Shown piece by piece: positions 36,001-43,061 of a stretch of 64,000 nucleotides of DNA. The notes beneath the pieces were generated by a model. That model worked only from the letters and a program-made list of their open reading frames with translations. It did not search any database and was not told where the DNA came from. Source of the stretch: Verrucomicrobiota bacterium (lineage in GTDB: Bacteria; Verrucomicrobiota; Verrucomicrobiia; Limisphaerales; UBA11320); assembly GCA_016199985.1 (NCBI GenBank), contig JACQFQ010000004.1:124001-188000 (forward strand). Reading direction: 5' to 3'. Position 1 is the stretch's first letter, and the number at the start of each line of letters is the position of its first letter. The translations under genes were made by a program, and so were the position numbers.

Positions 36001-37407
36001 GGTCGTGTAGCGGATCGTCGCCCCCTTCGTCGAACAGGCGAGAACGACATCCACCGCGTTGCTGAAAAACCCATGCCCCGGATCGATGGTCACATCCGCC
36101 ACCAACCCCGCGAAAGCGGGACCGTTCTGAGCGCCAGGAGTCGCCGGACGAAAGAACCCCTCCTGGTTCGAGACGTCCAGGCCGTAGCTGTTATTGGAGC
36201 GCTGCTTCGGATATTTCGCCGGGTTCGGAAAAGTGGACGGGAACTGCTGAAGCACCGTGGCGCCATCCTTGTCGAGAAGGGCCAGGTAGCCGCCCGAGGA
36301 GCTGAGCTTGAAGTTCGTGTGCAATGGGCCCAAGGCCGAGTTTGCGCGATCCTTCCCGCTCGCAAAGACAACGAGATACCCGTTCGCTGGGACGCGCGAC
36401 GCGGGAAAAGTCCATTTCGACTTCAGGGTCGGATCGTCGGTCAGCGAGTATCCCTCCAGTTTCAGTCCATAGGAGTTCGTGTTCTGCAGCTCGATCCAGT
36501 CCGATGAATCTCCGTCCTCGTCCTTGAGAACGCCCGCGTTGCTGGTCATGAACTCCGATATCCGTGGAGGCCCCAGCAGAACGCCCACGCCGACGTTCAA
36601 GGTCGTGGAAAACGGTCCCGCAAGGTTCGTGGCCGTGAGCGTGTACGTTGTGCTGACGGCCGGATGGATCACGACAGATCCATTGGTGGGGCTGACCTCG
36701 CCGATGCCGGGAGAGATGCTGACGCTCATCGCGGCGGCCACATCCCACCGGATCGCGGTGCTCTGGCCCGGCGACAGGACATCCTCATCCGCGGTGAAAG
36801 ACCGAACGACGGGAGGCAGCGCGCCATAGACCTGCACCTCCGCGACCTGCGGACTGAAGCCGATGTCGCTGCGATTCACGATCCGGATGAAACGACCGAA
36901 GAAAACCCCATTGGTGGAGGCCGACGCGCGGATGTTGTCGACGCCCGCCACGCCGGAATTGCTCCCATTCGTTCGCACGCCCGTGCTCCAGTTCAACGGT
37001 CCTGGCGACCCGCCTTGGTCGGCGTAGACCTCCACGCCATACTTGCTGAGTCGATCGGGACAACAACCGTCCGCCCGGTTGTAGATGGCGATGCGATCCA
37101 GTCGGTAGGTCCTTCCGAGATCGATCTCGAAGTAAAACCCCAATGTGCCGGCGGCCGCCTGGGGATGCGCGAATGTGTCGGGGCGTCCATCCGTCAGCGC
37201 GCTGGGCACCAGCCCGCCCCAGGTCGGGCCCGAACTCGTCACGGGCTTGTTGAACGCGATATTGGTCGCCGTAGCCGCCGATCCGGGAATGGTCGTCACC
37301 CACAGCGCCGCCACAATCAGGGCAACAACAGCGCGGCCACGGGTTCGCAGGAGATGGAAGAGGTGGATCCGGAAGTGAGGAAGAAGGTTCGCGTGTAGGC
37401 GGGGCAT
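33007..37407 (-). CDS. Giant secreted discoidin / lamin-tail / CotH protein
   Basis: 1466 residues from the ATG at 37407. A hydrophobic signal (RAVVALIVAALWVTTIPGSA) is followed by an F5/8-type C (discoidin) domain (AFNKPVTSSG..., ~37250-36830), an Ig-like stretch, a lamin-tail domain (ISEFMTSNAG, ~36560-36190), a chitobiase-like beta domain (ATIRYTTNNTEPT), and a CotH-like region (~35790-34770) with RSGSHDMSMR and LNGVYWGMFHLRE. Then come one copy of the jelly-roll module (~34470-33930), a second lamin-tail domain (~33830-33360), a short Asp-rich repeat (ADSDSDGLTDLAEF) and the shared C-terminal tail (FFRLLIRQSP). CotH proteins are atypical kinases of spore-coat proteins, but the aspartates expected for catalysis are not clearly all present here, so activity is uncertain. 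Likely cell-surface adhesion or matrix. Confidence 0.85.
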   Translation of the reverse strand: MPRLHANLLPHFRIHLFHLLRTRGRAVVALIVAALWVTTIPGSAATATNIAFNKPVTSSGPTWGGLVPSALTDGRPDTFAHPQAAAGTLGFYFEIDLGRTYRLDRIAIYNRADGCCPDRLSKYGVEVYADQGGSPGPLNWSTGVRTNGSNSGVAGVDNIRASASTNGVFFGRFIRIVNRSDIGFSPQVAEVQVYGALPPVVRSFTADEDVLSPGQSTAIRWDVAAAMSVSISPGIGEVSPTNGSVVIHPAVSTTYTLTATNLAGPFSTTLNVGVGVLLGPPRISEFMTSNAGVLKDEDGDSSDWIELQNTNSYGLKLEGYSLTDDPTLKSKWTFPASRVPANGYLVVFASGKDRANSALGPLHTNFKLSSSGGYLALLDKDGATVLQQFPSTFPNPAKYPKQRSNNSYGLDVSNQEGFFRPATPGAQNGPAFAGLVADVTIDPGHGFFSNAVDVVLACSTKGATIRYTTNNTEPTATTGLVYQQPIHVTNTAVLRAAAFRDGWGSSPIETRTYVYLSNVITSKVMSTAITKSPLYGPQMLGALTDLPSISIVAPDAINDTTEVRCSFEWLDPNGAAGVQVPCGARYFGGAFTAFEKKSFRFVFRSEYGASKLSYPMLSGFDHGLTPVEEFDEIELRSGSHDMSMRGFYMSNPCADDTLLDMGRLNPHGRFVHMYLNGVYWGMFHLRERWSAHMHARYTGGLKEDYESINGNWNVGGWADPGVPYDGDGSIWEKAKVLKTNYNMVKVWVDVPQYVDYMLTFMFGGCEDEYRCVGPNTPGSGFKYYLNDADGWFCGTWYCAADDRTSRGAPGRSAGDGPGSIFSMLYKEGNPEYRTLLADRIYSALFRDGPLTPNGVLRRLNSRCNEIERAFLAESARWNYLTPSDWAARRDEVKTSWLPHRTSEVLGQWRATGFYPKVDAPTVAPLSPASSLPAFLSFVGPTNAAIYYTTNGEDPRLVGGAISPRAKSTLVTTRAETILPPGSTWRWFTDLKGLGRSEVVVGHAAYNSTNWKHPDFNDSAWSLGKAKFGFGEGDESTVIPSTQGTNKLITSYYRTKFEVDDAGTVVSLILKIRRDDGAIVYINGVEAARTSMPSASVSPLTGGILASDDGKTIVTLTASASSIRPGLNTVAVELHQTALADDATFDLEIVAVRANPPLGALRSVMTNTLVKARALLTNQWSALNATFLQVEDRALSEGDVVFSELNYNPPGLDDTEFIELLNISSHAVNLRGALITNGVQYRFPGNRDILLASGQRFLLVADLHEFQKKYGLAVEVGGVYSGALNNSGDSLTLYAGDGTWVSSVHYGAAPPWPTAADGGGYSLVFAHPELGFADPNAWRTSVDTNGSPGVADSVAFTGDPGADSDSDGLTDLAEFMLGTLPNDPASGPGSLQARFDPLGRFTLSFPRRLGADAYRLAVESSSDLATWTPASLLSTTPLGGGRALETWGVGADNLPHLFFRLLIRQSP

Positions 37408-37724
37408 ACGTCGATTCGTGGCAACTTGGCGGAACGTAGCACTCGCGATTTGGACCAACAACCGAATACTGATCAGCGAGGATCGGCATCGAGACTAATC
37501 GGTTGCCGCCGCGAGATCACTCAAGAGCGACTGGGGGGCTTCGCCTACGCCGGCGCCGAGCTCCATCAAATCATGCCGCGGCGATCTATCGGGTTGGCGA
37601 GGAAAAGACGGAGCAGAAGGAACCCGTGGCGCTCACTCCATTCGGCTCCAATGTTCGAGTCTAATAGCAAGAAGGCCCGGCTTGTGGCCGGGCCTTCTGT
37701 CATATTCTCGCTGTTTTCAGCCGA
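37408..37724. other. Intergenic region with terminator and presumed promoter
   Basis: 317 bases between the VPDSG-CTERM gene and the discoidin/CotH gene. It contains the strong hairpin at 37671-37697. The rest should hold the promoter of the downstream gene, but I find no clear -35/-10 pair. Confidence 0.45.
37671..37697 (-). terminator. Rho-independent terminator of the VPDSG-CTERM gene
   Basis: 11-bp perfect stem GAAGGCCCGGC (37671-37681) / GCCGGGCCTTC (37687-37697) with a 5-base loop, starting 27 bases after the minus-strand stop codon. The minus-strand 3' side continues TTGCTATT, a modest T-tract. Confidence 0.8.
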
Positions 37725-38336
37725 TTAGGCCAAGCGGCGGCGGAGCAGGCTAAGTCCCGCGCAGCCCAGGCTGAGCAGCGCGATGGAGGAGCCGGCGTCA
37801 GGCACGCCCGTGCCAACGTTTGTGAAGACGAAGTTCTCGTCGTGGTAGTTCTTATCGCCACCACTCGGCAAGTCCTCGAAAGCCACATACGTTCCCGGCG
37901 GCACGCCAATGCCGGCATAGGTGGTCGTGTGCGGCGTAGCATAAACGTGGTTGAAGCCGTCCGAGTTCAGCGTCTTGTCGGAATACCACGTGTCGCCGGT
38001 CGTGTTGACTCGCAGCACAAACACGAGCGAATCACCCGCGGTGACTGAGCCAAAAGACAGGCTTTGTCCGAGAAACGAAGTGTGGTCGTTCAGCCCGTAG
38101 ATGCCGGTGTCAACGCCGTTCACGCGCAGCCCGAGATCATTATCATAGGCCGCGGTGGAGCCGACGAAGTAAGCGGTGACGGGGCCCGTCGACGGGGCCG
38201 TGAAGCTATAGAGAACCGAATTCTCGGTCCCAACGCCAGGGTAGGGAATGACGTCCGCGAAAGACACTTGCGCACCACTCGCCACTACGGCCAAGGCCAA
38301 AGTACGGTAACCAATGATTGAACTGAGTTTTTTCAT
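37725..38336 (-). CDS. VPDSG-CTERM exosortase substrate with DUF4114-like domain
   Basis: 203 residues. A signal peptide (TLALAVVASGAQVSFA) is followed by a beta-rich body whose end (GTYVAFEDLPSGGD, then FVFTNV) matches the DUF4114 pattern. The C-terminus has the three-part sorting signal: VPDAGS, a hydrophobic helix (IALLSLGCAGLSLL) and a basic end (RRRLA). This is the VPDSG variant of PEP-CTERM, which is cleaved and anchored or released by an exosortase. No exosortase is in the window. A sigma-54 promoter lies about 50 bases upstream and a strong terminator follows, so it is a monocistronic, specially regulated gene. Probably a cell-surface or extracellular-matrix protein. Confidence 0.9.
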   Translation of the reverse strand: MKKLSSIIGYRTLALAVVASGAQVSFADVIPYPGVGTENSVLYSFTAPSTGPVTAYFVGSTAAYDNDLGLRVNGVDTGIYGLNDHTSFLGQSLSFGSVTAGDSLVFVLRVNTTGDTWYSDKTLNSDGFNHVYATPHTTTYAGIGVPPGTYVAFEDLPSGGDKNYHDENFVFTNVGTGVPDAGSSIALLSLGCAGLSLLRRRLA

Positions 38337-38902
38337 TGTAGTTGGATTTTTGTCTTGCTTAGGGATTGTTGAACCTCATTTAAGCTTCAGGCGTGCCAAT
38401 CCCTGTTGTATTTCCTCTGGTTGGCCTCGATAAACCTGTAAATGTCGTCCCATTAACGCATTAAATGGGCTCGACGATTCGCTCTCGGTTCGCGTCCTTT
38501 CCGCTCCCCTACCGAACGTTGTAAGCCAATCCAACACTCATTGGATTCGATACCGTAACCGAACTCATCAATGACTTCTGGTTCATACTGCGGCATATAA
38601 TGTTACGCAATTGCGCGCGCGGAATTCTAAGGTTGTAATGTTCTCTAACACTTAAACCTTGCATTGACGGTGAGCGCGGCGGTGACCAGAGCATAGCGCA
38701 AGGCCTGAGCACGCCATCGTTCCTCATGATGGGGGGCGTTTTTGCGGGGGAATTGAGTCGGAAAGCAACTGGCACGTCGTCGAACCCGGAGCGGGTTTGC
38801 GGCCATCGGTCCTTCGCTCCTTTTAGGTTGTTCAAGGCGGCGCGGACTCCTAGCCTGCGGTCAGGTATGGAGAGCCATTGCGATTATTCACGAGCATCGC
38901 GG
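38337..38902. other. 566-base AT-richer divergent regulatory region
   Basis: Between the minus-strand VPDSG-CTERM gene and the plus-strand carboxypeptidase-regulatory-like gene. It is visibly less GC-rich than its surroundings. It contains the sigma-54 element (38382-38399) and an isolated plus-strand TATAAT at 38596-38601 without a good -35. A weak -35/-10 pair (TTGTTC 38828-38833 and TAGCCT 38851-38856, 17-base spacer) precedes the plus-strand gene. No coding gene is supported. Confidence 0.5.
38382..38399 (-). promoter_or_regulatory. Sigma-54 (-24/-12) promoter of the VPDSG-CTERM gene
   Basis: On the minus strand the sequence TTGGCACG-CCTG-AAGCT matches the consensus TTGGCACG-N4-TTGCW with the invariant GG (-24) and GC (-12) at exact spacing. 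The predicted start of transcription is near 38372, about 36 bases before the ATG at 38336. Confidence 0.75.
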
Positions 38903-41900
38903 ATGCTCCCGAGCCGAGGACGATTCTTGCGCGCTCGCGCAATCTCGTTTTATCGAGACGCCCGCCTCGCCTCCCGGGCTCAGCGGATGGCGTTCGGCGC
39001 GTTTTTCCTCGCGCTACTCCGCCTCGCGCCTTGGTCTGCCGAAGCGGCGCCTGACAACAGCCAATGGCAGCCCTTGCCTCCCGCCAGCTTCATCCAGGAG
39101 CCCCTCAAGCCCGCGTGGATGGGTTCACAGTGGTCTTCGCTGCCGCGCGGGTCGCAGCGATGGGACGACATTCCTTTCCAGATTCAAGGCCTCCTGCGGG
39201 TCACGGGACTCAACGCGGCCAGGCGGGGCGACTGGCGCCCTCCCGAGGTCCTGGGCATTCGCGTCGAGAAGCAATTCTCCTCCATGGCCGTTCTCCATGG
39301 GCTCGAAGATGAGCCGGGAAAGGGCGCGCCCGTGTTCTCGCTCGTGCTCCACTACGTCGACGGGTCGCAGGAATCGGTTCGATTCTCCGCCGGAGTGCAA
39401 ACGGGAGGCGCCGAGCGAACTGCCCCCGGGCTGGAACTCGCGGACCCAAGGTCGAAGACCGTTTGGACGAGCGGCGGCGCCAGGGACGCGACATCGCCCC
39501 ATGCTGCTGTGTTTCTCACCCGCGTGACAAATCCGAAGCCCTCCCTAACCGTCGCAAGCCTCGACTGTCTCTCCTTGTTCAGCGACGCGACTCCTGTTCT
39601 TTTCGGCATCACGCTCGACGCCTCGACGACGCAGGCGCCGCCGCTCCCCGCGACCCACGCCTCCCACCTGGCGAAGAAGACCGCGAAAATCCCGGAGGTC
39701 GACTTGCGTCGCCCCCTCTCGGTTCGCGCCGTCGACTCCGTCACCCATCAACCCATCACGAACGCGGAATTCTTCCTGTCTATCGGCGCTGAAGACCACG
39801 TCGCCTTCCTCGATCAGAAGCGAGCCGACGCGTCCGGCGCCGCGGTGCTCCACTATCCGCCCTCCGAAACCGTCGATCGCGTTGTGTTCGCGCGCGCTCC
39901 CGGATGGATCGCCGCAAGCGTGCGCCACTCACGATCCACGCTGCCCAAGCTCGAGGACAACATCACCCTCGAGCTGACGAAGGGACAGCGCGTCGGCGGC
40001 CTTGTTAAGGATCCCTCCGGCAAGCCGATCGCCAACGCGCAGGTCACCCTCACCTCCGTGATCTCCGAGAAGAAGCGGGAAACCACTCGAGCCGACTGCG
40101 ACATCGCGATAACCGGGGCGGATGGTAGATGGACGAGTTCGAGCGCGCCGGAGGACCTCAAGAATTTTCGATTTCAGGTGAGGCATCCCGATTTTTATTC
40201 CGGGTTGTTTCGGCTGCCCGTCGATCCAGCCGCCGCGACGCAGAGATCCGAAGGGGCGTCTTCGTCGCGGGCCGCCACCAACAATGTTCAGAAGCCAGCA
40301 TCGACGGCGACGGACTTCCCGCCTCCAGCAGTGAAGGCCAAGTCCCCCAAAACGCTCGCGCCCGCGGCGAACAAGCCCGCTCCGCCCGTGGATCGCGCGA
40401 CGGTCTGGAAACTGGAGGAGCTCAAAGCGGGCGAAGCCCTCGCCACGCTAAAGCCCAGCGAACGCATCGTTGGAGTGGTGGTCGACACTCGGAAGACTCC
40501 TGTCGAGGGCGCATACGTGGGAGCGTGGGGCGAAGGCGCGCCGGGCGATAACGTGATGACCACGACCGACCAGCAAGGCCGGTTTGAACTGCGGCAGGAA
40601 AACCTTCGCGCGGACGGGAAGCTTTACGTTCTCAGCGATCATCATGCCCCTCTGGCCTTCGATTGGGAGCCGGGCGCGCGAGGATCGGAGAATCCGCTGC
40701 GGCTCGTTCTCCAGCCTCCGAAAACGCTCGTCGGCAAGATCGCTGATCAGAACCGCGACCCGGTTCGGGGCGCGCAGGTTCGCCTGCTCAGCTGGAATGG
40801 AAGTCCGTCGGTGAGCTGGAGCGGCGTGACCGACGCCCAGGGCCGATTCTACTGGAGCAACGCGGCGCCGGGACAACTGGGTTTCCAGCTCAGCGGGACG
40901 AACTTCCAGCGTAACCAGTATCAAATGGAATGGAACGGCGAGGACGAGCTCCAGATGCAAATGCAACGCCAGGCGATGATGTTCGGGTGGGTGAAGGATC
41001 AGGACACGGGAAGGCCCATCGCCGAATTCACCGCCGTCCGGGGCTACGCCTACAACCCCGGGGAACCTTTCCGCTGGCAGCGCGGCAACGCCATCAAAGG
41101 CCGGAATGGGTTCTTCTCCGGTATCATCTACAACTACGGATCGGACTCGCGGCAGGTGTTCATGGTGGAAGCGCCGGGCTACCGGCCGACCCTCACCGAG
41201 GAGGCGAAGCCCGGGAGCTGGACGACCAACGAAGTGCGATTGAAGCGGGCGCGAGGCATCCATGGCGTCGTGGAGCTGCCTGACGGCAGCCCCGCGCGCA
41301 ACACTCCGCTGGCGATGGTCGAGGGCGAGGAGTGGGTGTTTATCGAGAAAAACGGCCAGATAAATCGCAGCAGCAGCTACACGGAGCAGTTGAGGACCGA
41401 CCCGCAGGGACGCTTTGAGTTTCAACCGCACCTGCGCGCCGTGCGTATCGTCGCCGCGAACACAGCGGGCGTCGCCGATGTCAGCGGAGAGGACGTGGAG
41501 CGGTCCGGCGCAATCCGCCTCCGGCCCTGGAGCCGGGTTGAGGGCGTGTTCAAGATCAGCTCCGGCATCCGATCCAATCAGGTCGTCAAGCTCGAGACCC
41601 TCCGCCCGCAGCAAAGCATGGAAAGCTCGAACCGAAGCGGCGCCGTGTGGGTGAATTTCAAGGCAACGCCGGACAAGGACGGTCGCTTCGTGTTTGAGCA
41701 GGCCCCGCCGGGAGCGCGCGTTGTCTTCGTGGAGACCAGGCTCGCGGAACGACGCAACAGCAGCCGGACCGGCTCCAGCCACGAGGTGATCGTCGACCTC
41801 GCCCCCGGAGCGACGCAGTCCGTCACGCTCGGCGGCGGTGGACGACGCGTGACCGGCAGGATGCGAGTCATCGGCGGAGAGCCCGAGGATGTCGACTGGC

Positions 41901-42748
41901 TCTGGGATGTCCATCAGCTGAGCTTCAATCCCCCCCTCCCCAAGGGCTACCCCACCCTCGCTTTCACGGGCAACCAAAGCGCGGCGGAACAACAACGGAT
42001 GCAGCAGAAATTTCAAGCCGACATCAGCGCATTCCTGCAAACGCCCGAAGGCGATCGATACGAGCGGTCGCGCCGGCACTTCATGCTGCAGTTCGAAACC
42101 AACGGCGTCTTCTCGGTCGACAATGTGCCTCCCGGCGACTACATGCTCAGCATCGCGCCCATGGAGAAGCCCAGCGACCCGGACTCCTACTCCTATCGAC
42201 AGCTCGGTCGACTGGACAGGTCCGTTCACGTTCCCTCGGATCCCAAGGAGAACGCCGTCCTCGACCTCGGCGCGCTCGACATCGCCATCCGGGGATCCCT
42301 TCGTGTGGGGAAAAAGGTCGCGCCATTCGAGATCAAAACCTCCGACGACCAAACGATCTCCTCCAAGGATCTCGCAGGCAAGGTGGTTCTCCTCTACTTC
42401 TGGATGAACTGGGAGTCCTCGGCCTACGACATCGGGGTGATCAACGAACTACTGGCCACGTACGAGCAGGACAAGCGCTTCGTCGCTTTCCTGCCGACCG
42501 GAATGAACAAGCCTTCTCTCCGTTTCGCGACGCAAGGGCACAAGATTGACCCGCCGATTGGCCTTCTTCAGGACTGGAACACCGACCCGCTGGTCATGGC
42601 GTTCAACGTCCAGGGATGGCCAACCGGGGTTTTGCTCGACGGCGACGGGCGCATCGTCTCCTTCCAGATGCGGGGCTCGACGATTCGCTCGACCGTCACG
42701 CGGGCGATGTCCAAGGTGGCGGCCGCGAGCGCCGCGCCGAATCCGTGA
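38903..42748 (+). CDS. Secreted carboxypeptidase-regulatory-like repeat protein with cysteine-less thioredoxin fold
   Basis: 1281 residues from the ATG at 38903. In-frame ATGs at 38867 and 38987 are alternatives; the hydrophobic signal (MAFGAFFLALLRLAPWSAEA) begins at the last. About residues 90-200 may be a carbohydrate-binding-like sheet domain. Then several carboxypeptidase D regulatory-like (Ig-fold) repeats appear with the V.G.V.D..G.P...A.V and D..GRF pattern, for example VGGLVKDPSGKPIANAQV, VGVVVDTRKTPVEGAYVG and VGKIADQNRDPVRGAQV. The last ~140 residues are a redoxin/TlpA-like domain (APFEIKTSD, KVVLLYFWMNWESS, FNVQGWPTGVLLDGDGR), but where TlpA proteins have WCxxC this one has WESSA, so thiol redox chemistry is lost. 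slyX follows 28 bases downstream. Confidence 0.85.
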   Translation: MLPSRGRFLRARAISFYRDARLASRAQRMAFGAFFLALLRLAPWSAEAAPDNSQWQPLPPASFIQEPLKPAWMGSQWSSLPRGSQRWDDIPFQIQGLLRVTGLNAARRGDWRPPEVLGIRVEKQFSSMAVLHGLEDEPGKGAPVFSLVLHYVDGSQESVRFSAGVQTGGAERTAPGLELADPRSKTVWTSGGARDATSPHAAVFLTRVTNPKPSLTVASLDCLSLFSDATPVLFGITLDASTTQAPPLPATHASHLAKKTAKIPEVDLRRPLSVRAVDSVTHQPITNAEFFLSIGAEDHVAFLDQKRADASGAAVLHYPPSETVDRVVFARAPGWIAASVRHSRSTLPKLEDNITLELTKGQRVGGLVKDPSGKPIANAQVTLTSVISEKKRETTRADCDIAITGADGRWTSSSAPEDLKNFRFQVRHPDFYSGLFRLPVDPAAATQRSEGASSSRAATNNVQKPASTATDFPPPAVKAKSPKTLAPAANKPAPPVDRATVWKLEELKAGEALATLKPSERIVGVVVDTRKTPVEGAYVGAWGEGAPGDNVMTTTDQQGRFELRQENLRADGKLYVLSDHHAPLAFDWEPGARGSENPLRLVLQPPKTLVGKIADQNRDPVRGAQVRLLSWNGSPSVSWSGVTDAQGRFYWSNAAPGQLGFQLSGTNFQRNQYQMEWNGEDELQMQMQRQAMMFGWVKDQDTGRPIAEFTAVRGYAYNPGEPFRWQRGNAIKGRNGFFSGIIYNYGSDSRQVFMVEAPGYRPTLTEEAKPGSWTTNEVRLKRARGIHGVVELPDGSPARNTPLAMVEGEEWVFIEKNGQINRSSSYTEQLRTDPQGRFEFQPHLRAVRIVAANTAGVADVSGEDVERSGAIRLRPWSRVEGVFKISSGIRSNQVVKLETLRPQQSMESSNRSGAVWVNFKATPDKDGRFVFEQAPPGARVVFVETRLAERRNSSRTGSSHEVIVDLAPGATQSVTLGGGGRRVTGRMRVIGGEPEDVDWLWDVHQLSFNPPLPKGYPTLAFTGNQSAAEQQRMQQKFQADISAFLQTPEGDRYERSRRHFMLQFETNGVFSVDNVPPGDYMLSIAPMEKPSDPDSYSYRQLGRLDRSVHVPSDPKENAVLDLGALDIAIRGSLRVGKKVAPFEIKTSDDQTISSKDLAGKVVLLYFWMNWESSAYDIGVINELLATYEQDKRFVAFLPTGMNKPSLRFATQGHKIDPPIGLLQDWNTDPLVMAFNVQGWPTGVLLDGDGRIVSFQMRGSTIRSTVTRAMSKVAAASAAPNP

Positions 42749-42776
42749 GCCCCAAGTCGCCGCGCGCTCCTCTCCC

Positions 42777-43025
42777 ATGAACTCCGCTGACTTTTCCTCG
42801 GACTCCACCGCGCAGAACTCGCCGGAAGAGCGCCTCGTTCGGATGGAGACCCTCATCGCGGAGCTGGAGAGAATGGTCGAGGAGCTCAACCGCGCGGTGA
42901 TGGACCAGGCCAACGCGCTGCGACGTCTCCAGTCGCAGCAATCGAAGGTCAGCGAGACCGTCGAGAACATCGAGCTCGAGCGGATCCGGTCCACAAACCC
43001 GAAGCCTCCCCATAGCGCGATCTAA
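42777..43025 (+). CDS. slyX: SlyX family protein
   Basis: 82 residues from the ATG at 42777. A Ser/Asp-rich start is followed by the family's heptad coiled coil (LVRMETLIAELERMVEELN, then AVMDQANALRRLQSQQS). SlyX proteins are small, helical and of unknown function. The gene is probably co-transcribed with the large gene before it. It ends 36 bases before the convergent beta-strand-repeat gene. Confidence 0.8.
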   Translation: MNSADFSSDSTAQNSPEERLVRMETLIAELERMVEELNRAVMDQANALRRLQSQQSKVSETVENIELERIRSTNPKPPHSAI

Positions 43026-43061
43026 CGGACGGTTGGAATTGCTTCGCGACGTCGCAAGATC

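Noticed and set aside
38596..38601. Plus-strand TATAAT
   Set aside because: No acceptable -35 at 16-19 bases and about 300 bases from the nearest plus-strand start; likely chance in an AT-richer stretch.
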